Below, piece after piece: positions 10,663-22,486 of a DNA stretch of 64,000 nucleotides (its first letter is position 1; each line of letters begins with the position of its first letter). The DNA lies in contig CAJNDS010000744.1 of the NCBI GenBank assembly GCA_905221605.1, positions 1-64,000 of the forward strand, in the 5' to 3' direction. The stretch is from Symbiodinium natans (lineage: Eukaryota; Sar; Dinophyceae; Suessiales; Symbiodiniaceae). The notes under the pieces were generated by a model. It was not told where the DNA came from. It saw only the letters and a list, made by a program, of their open reading frames with translations, and did no database searches. The position numbers were made by a program, and so were the translations under genes.

Positions 10663-13646
10663 GCAGGATGGGGCAGGTCGTCTCGTCGGCTTCCAAGCGC
10701 ACCGACGTGAACTTGGCCTCTGGGACTTCTAAAGGCCCAAGGCTTTCGGGGTTTAGGGTTTAGGGTTTAGGGCCTCTGGAACTTTTAAAGGCCCAAGGCT
10801 TTCGGGAGTTTAGGGTTTCAGGGTCATCAACTCGGGGATGGCTCCCTCCCTCCCCCCTCCCCCCATCCCCCCTCCGGCCATGACGTCTGGGCGGTCCAGG
10901 AAATAGGTGAAGCGCCGGAAGCCTGCATGAAGTGGCGGAGTGGCTTCCGGGCTTCCGGGTTAAGGGTGGAAATGGTAAGAGTTTGGAGTTGATGTCAGGG
11001 ATTTGGGGGGAGCTGAGGGCTACCTGTGGCATGGTCCTTCTTTGTGATGATCACTTCCGCCGCCTTCGGCCTCCATCTGCGAGCAGTACATGCTGCCGCT
11101 GTAGTACAGGCCGGAGAGCCTAAGGCGTTTCGATCAGGGTCTTCAAGAGGCCCTAAACCCGAAACCCCCCTTGAACCTCCCAAGCCTGGGATTCGAGCTG
11201 TACAAGGCTTCGAGGATCTGCCAAGGTTTATCGGGTCATGTAGGGTCATGCGTGCCTCATGTAGGGCTGCTATCGGGTTTAGGCTTCGGGGTAGCACCAT
11301 GAAGCGACTGCTTTTGGGGAAAACGCGCAACTACTGTACGAAGCCTGGACGCGAACCCTTAAACCCAAGTTTAGTGATCTCTATTGCCATCTCACGCAGC
11401 TGGGTGTTCTTCTCCGGCTCGATTTCAACCTCGATCTCGAGCCAGAGGTTGTCAGGGTCGCCTGCTGCGGGTTCAGATGGTTTCAGGCAGCGTGAAAAGC
11501 TCAAGCCATCCCACTGCCCTGCACCTCTGACTCTGCACTCTTGAAGCCTATGAGCGCCCAAAGGACAGAAGCAAAGGTCCCCCCGTTGCCTGCTTCAAGC
11601 GCCTTGCCTGCCACTGTCCTCGGCATCTCTTGAGAACCCTGAAACTCCAGCGCGGGCTGTTAAAACATATCTCTCATCTTCGAGGCCCGACCGCTTTTAT
11701 GGGTTTCGCGCTGCTGTTCTCACGGTGCGGTCTGCCCGTGCGCCCCCTGCATGTCGCTGGCCGTGCTCTGAAGTGCTCTTAGAGAGCTTTCCGCTTTTGG
11801 CTTACACTGCTTTGGGGGGGAGAATTAGCTGCAAATGGCATTTCATGGAGGCGCTTTTTGCGTCGATTGAGGGCCTTCTCCAATTGAGGGTCTCGCCAGA
11901 AAGCAATCGGCCCAAACAGGATTTCAACGAACATGGGCTTTGACCCGAAGCTGCCGCCTGATCGCTTTGATGGAAAATGACATCGAAATTAAGCCGGGGT
12001 TGCCGCAGTACAACAAGCTTGAGATTTCAGCTCGGACCCTAGGCGGAGACAAGACAGAAAAAAGAGTAAGAATCGATCTTAAACTGAATAGATGTGTCTT
12101 GAATCGTGTGGCTGCATCACAGCTTTTCAAGATTAAGTAGTATGATACAGGGGCCCCCACACCCCAACGCACCCGAAAGCCGCAGGAAGCCTCGCACCAA
12201 CTCCGGCCTCTCCCCAGCCTCCCCAGCAGCCAAGTCGCATCTTCTCAGCCTCGACGGTGTAGCCTCGGTTCGGGACGTGTGTTGAGGAAACTCTACTCGT
12301 GCAAGATTCTAAAGAACGCATTGAATTGTAGACTCCGGCACAGCAGCTTTCAGCAGCTTTTGGTTCTGAGCCTCCAGAAAGATGATGTTTGGGAGCTGGG
12401 GGCCCGCATCCTGAAGGCTCCTACTCCGGGGACAATACGGAGAGACCGCCAGAGTCTGTGTTCGCGCCAGGAGGCCATCTCCCTCCGCCAGGGCCGTGCC
12501 ACCCACAGCCACACTCTTGAGCTTCAGGTCCTCGAGTCTCTCTAGAGCTCTCCGCTCATTTCAGGAAAGGGCTCTTAAGGGCCCAGTCGAAAGGCATCCG
12601 GAATCCACTTCAATCCTATTCGAGCCCTGAGACTCCAGCTCGCACGATGGCCGAGTGGCTGCGCTGACCCTCATCCCTGGTGCTAGGTGAACACCCTGAA
12701 AGTAGACCACCGCACAACTTCTCGTCCCCCCCCCCCACTTCCCCCACCTCGCCATCCAAGGTCAGGTCAGTGCCAGGTGCGCCGCTGCGCGGCTCTAGCC
12801 GTAGCCGGGAGAGCACCTGTCCGCATGGGGGGATGGGAGTGCAAGGCCGCATTCGGTTGGGTTCAGGCAGTTAAGCCTTCCGTGCCAGGTTAGCAAATTT
12901 GGTGATACCTCTCCTTCCGGCATGACAACAAGCTGTTCCGACAGCAATCGAAATAATCGAACACGCTGCCACCGTAAACCCTCAAAGTTGGATTTTCGTG
13001 GTCCTCTGGCGAATTATGGGATGTGGGGTATCTTGTGGGAGTTCAAGGCTCTGCCCCCTCAAAACCTGAACCTGCAGTCCCCCGAAGCCCTCTCAAATGG
13101 CGGGGCGGCCTCCGTGCGACCTTCGAAGATCCGAACTGTAAGGTCCACCTTTCAAAAGGATTGCAATTTGAGGTAGGGCCAATGAATGGAGGGGAACGGA
13201 GGGGAGGGTCCTGAGGTTCTGGGCTTTGGGGTTTAGGGCAGGGGTTTCTTCAGGGCGTTGTTGGGTGCCTGGGTTGTAAGTTGCTGGAATGTTGGGCCAG
13301 AGTTTCAGAGCACTTAGGGCTTCTTCTGGGGCCCTTAAACCCTGGAAAACCCTAACCACCCCCAAAGGCCTGTGCTACAATCGACTGGGAGCCGGACCTC
13401 TCGGATCCAGTAGTTCCTGCATCGAGACACGGGGGCTTCGCATTGATTGAAGGGCTTCATGGGTTTTTGAGGAAACTCCCAAGCCCGGATGTGCAAGTCA
13501 GCCTGCTTCCCAGCCAATCCCAGGTCCCACACAAACCCAAACCACTAAGAATGAAACGTGCTGTTCCTAAAGGAGGACTTCTGGACGCCAAAAATTCCGC
13601 CGAGCTGCGGGGCAAGGTAGTCCTTGCGGAAAATCTCCGTGGGCGC
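10663..13646 (-). CDS. M1-family (PepN-like) aminopeptidase, N-terminal half, multi-exon, partial
   Basis: Zinc metallo-aminopeptidase of family M1, which removes N-terminal residues from peptides. Exons, 5' to 3': 13646-13609 (TEIFRKDYLAP), 13416-13386 (NYWIREVRLP), 12816-12748 (VLSRLRLEP...LDGE), 12530-12476 (DLKLKSVAVGG), 12263-12231 (GYTVEAEKMRL), 11461-11401 (EIEVEIEPEKNTQ), 11119-11064 ([19 protein letters not shown]), 10922-10879 ([14 protein letters not shown]), 10717-10663 (AKFTSVRLEADETTCPIL). From 12,816 on, the junctions keep frame and give the canonical PepN order LDGE-DLKL...[13 protein letters not shown]...[26 protein letters not shown]. Seven donors are GC. The junction between 13,386 and 12,816 is unresolved, as is the start, probably at 13,650-14,600. 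The GAMEN and HEXXH exons would lie beyond the repeat unit, off the window, so catalytic competence cannot be judged. Confidence 0.87.
10738..10815. repeat. Interstitial telomere-like TTTAGGG repeats
   Basis: Three tandem GTTTAGG-type heptamers at 10,748-10,771 and another copy near 10,809, inside an aminopeptidase intron. TTTAGGG is the plant-type telomere unit, also reported for dinoflagellates. Confidence 0.7.
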
Positions 13647-13649
13647 CTG

Positions 13650-14650
13650 GAAGACACTCTCGCTTGTGGTGGCTAAGGTTTTCCGGCGAAGGGATCAATG
13701 ATCAGGGTGCAAAGTTCGGGTCTCGGCAGTCTTCGGGGTTGCGGTGTGCCTCTCGAAGCCGAGAACAGGAATGAAGCCAAATTCACAACTCTCTACTCAT
13801 GGCTTGCAATAGGCCTAATTTCTCAAACCACGACGAAACTGGCAACTCCAGTGCGCCCTTTCGGTTGCAGTCTGCGACGTGAGTACAACTTGCACATACA
13901 GCAGCCCCCACATCTCCTGGAGCTTGAACCAAATCACCCCCTCCCACCCCAACCCCCCCCCCTCCCCCCACAAAAAAAATGACCTCCGGCGCGAGTGTTG
14001 CCGTCGCTGCGGCCACCGTGGACTGGCGCCTGGCAGCGGGGTTTCCGGGAGGATACACCAAGCGCCGAGTCCACAGACAAAGGTTTGGCGGGAGGTGGTT
14101 CAGAAATTTGGCGGCATGAGTCGACGATAGTGTCTCGGTGCTCGGTTTAGGGTCTAAAGATTGCGGCTATCCAGGCGCAGGGACCGGATGATTGGAGGCG
14201 AGGGATGCTTACATGCTTAGCTTGAGCTCCAGGCCTCAGGGGTAGTTGTGCTGCATGCGCTCAGAGACCCTAAGAGACCCTAAACCCCAAACCCTCAGCC
14301 CAAAGCCCCAAAGGGGGTTGAAAGGTGAAAGGAGCTGCTGGAGGCTTCAGGTAACGGGGGGGGTTTTAAGGTCTTTACAGCGGGGCTTTCAAAGCTTGAA
14401 AAGGGTTCAAGGGAGCGCGAGGCTTTCGAAGCCTTTGGGATGCAGGGGGGTGTGTTCGTTTTCCACCAGCCCGACGGGACTTCTGTGGTCGCGGTCACCT
14501 TCTCTGACTGCTGGTCAGGGCGCGCGGTCTTCGGCTGCCCGGCAGCTTGGAAAATCTGAGGTTCGGGGGTGAGTTGGGGTCTTAGGGTTTCAGTTTGCTT
14601 GGTGGGAGGGAGCGGAGGGAGCGGAGGAAGGGGGAGGCGCGCCTCCACCC
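13650..14650. other. Region expected to hold the 5' exons of the aminopeptidase
   Basis: GC-rich, with a C-run at 13,950-13,980. The minus strand near 14,000-14,030 can encode AAATATLAPE before a GT, which could join the exon at 13,646, but no start codon or upstream exon is convincing. A plus-strand frame at 14,463-14,560 is open but has no family match. No gene is called here. Confidence 0.35.
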
Positions 14651-16168
14651 TCACTCGGGAGCCTCGGCTTCCTCGGCCATGGGCTCCTCCTCCTCCTCCT
14701 GACTGTCCATTGCCTCCTGCAGCAGCGAGACGGTCTCTGACAAGGCCTTCCGCCCTTCATGGAGAGCCTTCTCCTTGGAGAGTTGAAGTGTTGAAAGGCG
14801 TATTTTGTTCTTGCTTTTTCTTTTTTTTTTGGGGGGGGGGGGGGGAGCAGGGTGCGACTGCTTTGAGGGGTAGGCTCTCTTTCTTTCTTTCTTTCGGAGG
14901 GCGTGGGGGCCGAAGCCCCCGGGCGTCATCGCCCGCCCCGGATCGGGGTGGACCGAAGGTACGGTGGGCGACGGTGGTGTGAGAGACTCTGTTCCCTGCC
15001 CCCCTTTAAATTCACCCTGTAAGAGGCCCCCTTACCCGCCCCCACTTGCTGCTATGTCTCTGCACACCTTGTCTGCCGTGAGACTCAGCTTTGTCGACCC
15101 GTTGCAGGACCATCAGTGCCCAAGCTACCCCAAACAACCGACTTACAGCTCTCTCTCTGTCTCTGAATGCTACTATAAGCATGCCCCAAGGCTCGGCGAA
15201 CTTCTCTGCCTCGGGGTAGCCCCGCGAGGCCTCGTCCTGGGCGATGCGGTCGGCCATCCGGGAGGAGCCAGAGTCGTCGATGATGCCGTTGCCGGCCACG
15301 AAGTACTCGACGGTCATGGCAATGTCCTCCGCAGCATCTTTACCACGCTGCCGGATCTTGTCCTTGAAGGCTTGAAGGGGCGTGTGAACTTAAGGAAAGT
15401 ACATATCTAAGCACATCTTAAGTTCACGTGTCCAGTGGCGGCGAGCTAGCTGGCCGGCCTTCGTTCTACGGCTACCCCTCTCACCCCTCTCGCTTCGGTC
15501 CTTCAAAGGGCCGTTTGGGAGCCCTTTGATCTCGAAGTCGACGCGTCGGTTGGGCTCGGCCCAGTGGAACCAGCGGCTTAGGCGCTGGCGGAGTCCCATC
15601 TCCTCACTCTCGCACTTTTTCTTGCGGTTCTGGGCCCAAACACGTCCACTTAGTCATACTGGGGCAACTGACAACAAGAATGCTCTCGCCTCCTATGAGA
15701 AGCGTTCCTTTCTCACCAGCCTTCTAGGGCCTGAGGGTAGATTGGGTAGGGCCAAAGAACAGCTCAAGTCTCGGGGCCCCGGGCCGCATAGTCGTCCTCA
15801 ATGGAGATCAGGGCAGCCAGCGACTCCGACAGCGGCACCTGGGGCGGCGGCTGCGACGTGGCGCTCAGGAAGCCGCTGAAGAGGTATGCGACGACGAGGC
15901 CCAGCACTGACAGGGGCAGGAGCACGATACCCCAGGCGAACTCGGTGGCCACGGCTTGCGGGTTCCGGCCCGTCTCCACAGGCGGGTCGGACTTGTCGCC
16001 AACGAGCTGCGGCGGCTGCAGGCCCGCGCGGCGCTGCGTGCCCCGTGTGTCAAGCGTGCGAGGCACCCTTGAGGCCGGTGCGAAGCAGACGTCTGGCAGA
16101 ATCCGACCTATGCCCAGGGTGCAAAGGGCGAGGGCCCAGCAGCCAGAGCGGCATCGGACCTTCCTCAT
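14651..16168 (-). CDS. Predicted plastid-targeted single-span membrane protein, four exons, unknown function
   Basis: Exons: 16168-15785, 15629-15501, 15362-15207, 14773-14651 (stop included), about 263 aa. The leader has a hydrophobic signal (WALALCTLGIG, residues 10-20) followed by CFAPASRVPR; a signal peptide plus a transit peptide opening with an FAP-like motif is the secondary-plastid pattern. A single membrane span follows (EFAWGIVLLPLSVLGLVVAY, about residues 75-97), then a charged soluble region (RLSRWFHWAEPNRRVDFEIK; GKDAAEDIAMTVEYFVAG) and an acidic tail (QEEEEEPMAEEAEAPE). Donors are GC, GA and GA; acceptors are AG. Each join keeps frame, but the first (AG followed by A) is least certain. 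I do not recognise the family. Single-span thylakoid or envelope location is inference. Confidence 0.6.
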
Positions 16169-16199
16169 GGTCTGACACACCAACGATAGCACACTTGGA

Positions 16200-17550
16200 A
16201 GATGCGTAGCAACTTGGCGGATCTACAAGCTGAACAAGCTGTGCTAACGGCAGGGGTGTTTGGAACATGTTAAACACAAAGCTGCTGGCTTTGCACATCT
16301 GTTGTGTCACCTCAAGAGTCCTCAGAGACGTATGAGACGTAGGACCGCGACGAATATGCCGCGCACCGGCCAGGCACAAAGCAACACAAAGCGAAGGGGC
16401 TTGGGATTTAGGGAGCCGAATGAAGTTGGGGATCGGCTCATGGAGGGATACTGGCAGAAGGCTTGGGAGAACATACCGAGCCTCCCGGGCCCTCTTCGCC
16501 GGAGGGCGCTACCTGCGGCAGAGCCGGCGAGAGCCTGCGATCAGGAGCCATGTGGGTTGTGGGGATGCCGCTAAACAAAACCACTTGGAACCCTGAACGC
16601 TCCTTAACCTCCGAAATCTATACTACTTTTTTCGGCGTAACAGCGCCGACCAGACCCTCGGCAGCACCGCGAAATGGCAAGAGAAAGGGTTGACCCTCAA
16701 GCTGAGGTTTCCGGCGGCCAGGGCCGCGCGAGGCGCCCGCGGAGTCGCCGCATCGGCAGGCGCCGCCAGCCTTCTGCCCCGCGGCATCGGGCTGTGGTGT
16801 AAAGTCTTGGCTCTTCAGATCTAGAGGCTTGGGCCCAACAGAACCCTTGACTCAGACCAAGCCCTGAATGGGCCGAAAATCCTGACGGCTCGGGCCTCCG
16901 GTAAGGCTCTGCCAGACGTGGCGCGGCACTGCTCCGGGCGACCTCGTGCTAGGTCCCAGGGCACTTCTGGTGAAGATGCCGAAGAACTCAACGAGGCAGC
17001 TTGCAGCCGCATGCCCGGCACCCACTCTACACGCAAAGTGCATCGAGACTCGCCTCCCGCCGCGCCGCCAGCGGCTGGATAGATGCCTGCATGGACCTGG
17101 GTCAGGGCACCCTGGGACCTGGACGTGATGCAACATGCGGCAACATGCTGCAACAGTAACTTTGTATAAGCCTTTGCAAGCATTCGCAACTCGCAACTCA
17201 AAGTTGCCAGCCCATTTGCACAAAAAAACACTGTGGCAGCAGCCACGCCTTGCTCGCAGCTGCCGCGCGAAAGCGGCGCTAAGGGTCATACAACAGCTCG
17301 CAAAGCTTCGAGCCCAAGCATGTATTGCTGCGAGGGGGGAAGTTACTTGGCAACACTGTTGCCTCTTTGCGTGTTGATACCGGATCTCACCCTAAACTGC
17401 CAGCCAGCCGGAAAGGCTAGACACAGATAACCACATGCTACCGGCAGCACGGAATGATGTAAGCAGAGGCAACACGAGCCTCGACCCTCAAAAGCCGAAG
17501 GTATACGACACGACGAGCGCGGGAGGTCGGAATTGCAGTTCAAAGCAAAA
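16200..17550. other. Intergenic, GC-rich, nothing recognised
   Basis: Upstream of the plastid-protein gene and downstream of transporter copy A. Open frames on both strands (for instance minus 16,821-17,289) lack family motifs and consistent codon bias. It may hold the promoter of the plastid-protein gene. Confidence 0.4.
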
Positions 17551-17559
17551 CAAAGTTCC

Positions 17560-18740
17560 GGGTCAGCTGGCAGTACTATCATCCACAATCTCCCGTCTCA
17601 AGCAGACCCAAGTGACCCAAGCAACACGAGCACTTCCACCCCTGAGTGCAACTTCTTTTCGCCGCCATGGTAGCAGCGCTAGCACCCAGGGGAGCCGCAG
17701 CCGCCGACCTGACGGCCGGCTTTTTGATGTGCACCTCGGCAACCCCGACTTTTCTGTTTCCGACAAGAACAGTGATCCCTGGACACACGAAGCGTCACGT
17801 GCCGCGCTGCCTCTCCGCGGAGGTTGAAGAACGTCGGGGTGCCCCGCACAGAGCCCCCGATGCGGCAACGTGGGGGGGGGCTTAGATGGTTTTAGCAACT
17901 GTTGGCCCGTACAGGCTTCAGGGTCAGTCTTCCTGGCTTCTCGGATTCAGGGTCTGGGTTTGATGGGCTCGCGCTGCTCCCTGGAGAAGTTTGGTCACGT
18001 TTAGCCATCTCTAGTCTCCAATTTCGTCTCCGCATGTTTTTTGCAGCTGGAAAAAAGACGCTCCCCTTGTGCCCAAAGAGCGGTTGCACGACTGCTCGTC
18101 TCGATGTGGGCCGTCCTTCGATGCTCCTCCCTAAGCCACCTGTCGAGGGATTGGAATGAATGGCTGAGATCCCGGCCCAATGCGGATCTTGTGAAGGAAA
18201 AGGGGACAGAAGTCCTGAGCGGCCAGGACACCCAAACCCCAACACAGGCTTCGGGCTTCAAGGCTGGGGGCAGTTTGGCACTGTGCGTTGAACGGATGGA
18301 TATCATGCTGACCTCACCCTACCAGCACCATGGCCCTGATCCCTGCTCCACCCGTGTCTTTGCACACACATCTGGACCGTACAAGTAGCACAGAAGTGCC
18401 GGGCGCGCTGCCGGCACCAACCCCGGTGCACACAAGCTGTCACCCACTAGCCTGCCAGGGCGAGATCTCCAAGGGCTCAGCATGCACAGTAACAGCAACA
18501 AACAAGCACAAAGAAAAGTATGCATTGGGCTGCCGCCCTTAAGTGCTTCTGCCGCTTCCACTATTCTACATTGTTTGCTTGATCGCCTGAGCACAAGCCT
18601 GCTTCAGACTTGCAACGCCCATTCCCTTCGGGGGTAAAGGTCCGTTGCTGTAGGCTCTTAGCCAATGTAAAATCCAGCGGCATTAAAATTCAAGGGACCA
18701 AAACCAGTCGAGTGGCGATGCTGACTGGGTTTTCTGCTTG
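17560..18740. repeat. Decayed transporter-spacer segment, paralogous to 54,485-55,760
   Basis: Shared words include 'gtcagctggcagtactatca' (17,562 and 54,490), 'gagcggttgcacgactgc' (18,079 and 55,268) and 'caagctgtcacccactagcc' (18,432 and 55,708). Parts (18,100-18,720) also match each transporter intergenic spacer. It suggests the array once extended further or was bounded by a duplicated segment. No coding region supported. Confidence 0.7.
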
Positions 18741-18869
18741 GCGGTTCAACGCTCAAGCAACCTGCTGCCACTCTCAATGAAATCTTGAAGCTCGGATGGA
18801 ATCGACTACTAATTCTGTTCCCTTCTGCAACCTTTGCAGCAATGGCTAGCAGAAAGACTGTAAAGAGTA

Positions 18870-19005
18870 GTCGTCAATTCCAGACGCTTGCACAGCTGCC
18901 AACTCGCTGCGCGAGACTCAAACAGCAGTTTCTGCTGCTGGTTCTTCGTTTGGTGCATCACCCATCTCTGCCTCGATCTGGGCTTGGCGGCGTCACGACG
19001 CTGAC
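18870..19005 (-). pseudogene. Truncated duplicate of transporter last exon, unit A
   Basis: Copies the C-terminal coding end of exon 3 (words 'gctgctggttcttcg' and 'tctgcctcgatc') but ends abruptly and carries a one-base loss at 'ggcggcgtcacg'. Equivalent remnants lie downstream of copies B to E. Confidence 0.75.
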
Positions 19006-19269
19006 TGGGTTTTCTGCTTGGCGGCTCAACGCGCAAGCAACCTACTGCCACTCCCAATGAATTCTCGTAGCTCAGATGGAATTGACTACAAATTCAGGCT
19101 ATCTTGTGTATGGAAGAGCTGTTCCCTTCTTTGAAAGACCGGTTCCCTTCTATTAGCAATTAGTCTCGATTTTCAGTCAATTCCATCGGCGTGCACAGCT
19201 GCCAATTCGCCGCGCGAGACTTTCTCTGCGCGAGCCCCAACAAAGATCGGCCACCGGTAGGCCATCGAC

Positions 19270-21307
19270 TCAAACAGCGGCTTCAGCTGCTGGTTCTTCC
19301 TTTGGTGCATCACCCATCTCTGCCTCGATCTCGGCTTGGCGGGCGTCACGCTCTTCCTTGCTGACCACCTTGTAGCAGCCGCCCATGAAGTTCCACCAGT
19401 AGATAAAGGCCGCCACAACCGCCACGGCAAGGATAGTGAGAACCACACCGCCAGCAACACTGGAACCATAGAGCAGGGAAATCAGCAAGCAAGCGCCCGG
19501 CACTGCCACGAACATCACCAGGATGTAGATGAGCGGAACCAGGCGCCAGTAGGAGGCATAGAAGCCCAAGGTGCAAGCAGCCCGGACAACCACCCTGCGC
19601 ATGATGGGGACAGGGAACCAAATCAAAATACCAACGAGGTTGAACAGCAGGTGGCAGAAAGCAATCTGGATGCTGCTCTTCTTCATGACAGCCAGCCCTG
19701 CGGGAGGACAAGAGGACAAGATCTGGCAGCGTTTAGAAGAGACGTGCTTACACAATCCACTGCGCCGTCCGATTGTTTCAGGACCACTGCCCGCTGGGTT
19801 GCTCAACTAAAGAACCCGAGCTTCTACAAAGCCGGTCAACTGCTTCGAACCTGCCACGCTTGCAAATCCCAACAGACATTGCTGTGGCTATCTCACAAAC
19901 TACATCGGCAGCCTGTTTCGATACACTCCCCAGTTTGGACCCTGCCTGCAAGGATGGAGGTAATGGTCGTACCAATGTTTGCTCCCAGCGTCATGGGCAG
20001 CATCTTGTGAACGGGCAGAACTCCAATGCCAACCAAGGGAGTCAAAGCCGACGTTGTGACGGAGCTCGACTGCACGAGGATGGTGATTGCCAGACCCACC
20101 AAGATGGCCAAGTAGTCGTTCATGTTGGTGCCCTTCATGATGATCTTTTTGGCCTGGCCCATCACAAGGCTGTGCAAAAGCTTAACCAGGCAGAACAGGG
20201 CTGCGCAAAGCACAATCAACGACAGGATGAGTCCAATGATGCCACCTCCAACGTCACCAACGTCTTTCAGGAAGCCGCCCTTGATGGTCCTCCCTGTCTC
20301 AATGTTGTTTGTGTAAAAGTCCCCGGCATTTGTGTAGCAAGTGCCCGAATCGCAAGTTACAGCGCCAGTGCACGCCGTCAGGGTGGATGCGTAGGCATCT
20401 TCTGCAACCTTCTGCCAGGCCTTGCTCACATCTGAGCTCACACAGTACTTTGTGCAGCCCGTGCCACAGCTCTGAGCCGTAGGTGCGCCAAAGGACAAGG
20501 CTTTGATGGTGTTTTTGTCCTTGTTCAGGAACAGCTTGGAGAAGGGGCCCACAATCTCTTTAGTTGGAGAAGGAAAGGTCAAGTCGTTCTCTGAATCTCC
20601 CATGACGGCATCCGTCAATCCTTTGGAGATCCAGTACAGCAGGCCTCCCTCTCCGGAGATAGCAGCGATGATCAGTTCCACAGGAAGCAAAGTCAGGACT
20701 GCGAGCATGTTAAACATGTCGTGCACTGTGGCGCCAGAGAAGGCTCGCTCCAGTTCCAACCGGTCCCCTGCATGGGCCATGCTGACCTGGTTTCGCTGAG
20801 ATCGTTCTGGTCACAATAGTCTTCTCCAAATCACAAAAACACACGGAAACCATGCAACTGGTTGAAACAGTCCCGTAATGTTAAGGGGCATTTGTGATGC
20901 TTCACCGTATGCATCTGTGATCTTTGGGATCCATCCCGACATCTGCCAGAAGCAAGCCAAGTGACAATAGTGTTCGTCACGGAAGTGCCTATGTTGGCAC
21001 CCATGATGATAGGGATCGCATACCTCACTGCCAACACATCAGCCCCGACCAAACCAACCACGATACTTGTGCTTGTTGACGAGGATTGCACCAGGACAGT
21101 AGCCAGGATGCCCACCATGAGGCCAGCAATAGGATTGTCAGAGAAGGTGAACAAGTTTCCGGCTCCTTTGCTGCCCAGAGCACTGAAGGAGCCACCCATA
21201 AGGTCGAGACCGAAGAGGAAAAAGTACAGGGCGATGAGGACTCCAACGATCTTCAAGGTCACCATCAGAGCAAACATCCCAGCACTCTGCTCCTTTTCTT
21301 CAGCCAT
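19270..21307 (-). CDS. SLC34/NptA-type sodium-phosphate cotransporter, copy A
   Basis: Three exons: 21307-20966, 20786-19946, 19697-19270 (stop included); about 536 aa. It carries the two inverted Na/Pi-cotransporter repeats, each with a QSSS motif followed by GANIGT, in exons 1 and 2. The ATG chosen (MAEEKEQ) starts the conserved region; an upstream in-frame extension lacks conservation. Compared with copies B and C, intron 2 is 8 bases longer, and the last exon shares some bases with copy E (for example EAAV at the C-terminus rather than ETAV). It is the 3'-most member of the array and probably functional. Confidence 0.93.
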
Positions 21308-21359
21308 AGCCGCGCTTAAGGATCCTTTGCGGCGGCGAGCGGAGCTTACTGGCAAAAAC

Positions 21360-21375
21360 GAGCCCAAAACGCTAC
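21360..21375 (-). promoter_or_regulatory. Possible relict spliced-leader sequence, copy A
   Basis: GTAGCGTTTTGGGCTC, 53-68 bases upstream of the start codon; see the copy B entry for the comparison. Confidence 0.35.
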
Positions 21376-22029
21376 AAGAAAGATCAGGACATGTCAGGTC
21401 CCACCAACCATGGCCATGGGTAGCCATGGCCATCAGAACTGACAGCTTCCTGGCAATGATCATGCCGTTGGACTGAAGCTACCCTGTCTTCTCCGTCTGA
21501 GATCCCAGCCCAATGCGGATCTTGTGGAGAAAAAAGGCGGGGAAGTCCTGAGCGGCCAGCACACCCAAACCCCAACACAGGTTTCGGCCGATGTGCGTTG
21601 AACGGATCGGACGACCGGACGAGACGTCAAAGGGCTCAGCATGCGCAGTAGAAGGCAGTAACAGCAGCCATCGGAAACAAGCACAAGAACTGTATGCGTT
21701 GGGCTGGCACCCTTAACTATTCTACATTGTTTGCTTGATCGCCTGTAGCCAGCACAGGCCTGCTTCAGACGTGCAACGCCCATTCCCTTCAGGGGTAAAG
21801 GTCCGCTGCTGTAGGCTCTTAGCCAACTCAAAATCCAGCAGGCATTAAAATTCAAGGGACCTAAAACACTAGAGTGGCGATGCTGACTGGGTTTTCTGCT
21901 TGGCGGTTCAACGCTCAAGCAACCTGCTGCCACTCTCAATCAAGCTCAGATGGAATCGACTACGAACTCTGTTCCCTCTGCAACCTTTGCAGCAATGGCT
22001 AGCAGAAAGACTGGAGTAGTCGTCAATTC

Positions 22030-22215
22030 CAGAGGTGTGCACAGCTGCCAACTCGCCGCGCGAGACTTTCTCTGCGCGAGCCACGAGTCCACGAGCCTTC
22101 AAGGAACAGCCATCGGCAAACTCTCGACTGAAGCAGCAGTTTCTGCTGCTGGTTCTTCGTTTAGTGCATCTCTGATCTCTGCCTCGATCTGGGCTTGGCG
22201 GGCGTCACGACGCTG
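22030..22215 (-). pseudogene. Truncated duplicate of transporter last exon, unit B
   Basis: Resembles 22,410-22,565 (3' end of the true last exon and the flank after it), including 'cgcgagactttctctgc' and 'gctgctggttcttc'. The reading frame does not continue into the rest of the exon. Confidence 0.75.
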
Positions 22216-22486
22216 ACTGGGTTTTCTGCTTGGCGGCTCAACGCGCAAGCAACCTACTGCCACTCCCAATGAATTCTCGTAGCTCAGATGGAATCGACTA
22301 CAAATTCAGGCTATCTTGTGTATGGAAGAGCTGTTCCCTTCTTTGAAAGACCGGTTCCCTTCTATTAGCAATTAGCCCTCGAGTTTCAGTCAATTCCATA
22401 GGCGTGCACCGCTGCCAACTCTCGCGCGAGACTTTCTCTGCACGAGCCGCGAGCCAACAAAGATCGGCCACCGGTAGGCCATCGGC

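Noticed and set aside
11970-12010. Plus-strand NDIEIKPGL resembling a ribosome-skipping 2A-like motif of some retroelements
   Set aside because: The essential NPGP is not present (KPGL), no reverse transcriptase follows, and it lies in an intron of the aminopeptidase gene.
14440-14565. Plus-strand frame reading HQPDGTSVVAVTFSD
   Set aside because: Protein-like but short, on the opposite strand to all neighbours, with no recognised family or splice partner.
15801-16175. 124-codon plus-strand open frame
   Set aside because: It is antisense to the first exon of the predicted plastid protein, which has a signal sequence, a membrane span and in-frame splice joins; the plus frame has none.
19336-20010. 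224-codon plus-strand open frame and its copies across the array
   Set aside because: Antisense shadow of transporter exons 2 and 3; rich in His/Gln/Asn and without family motifs.
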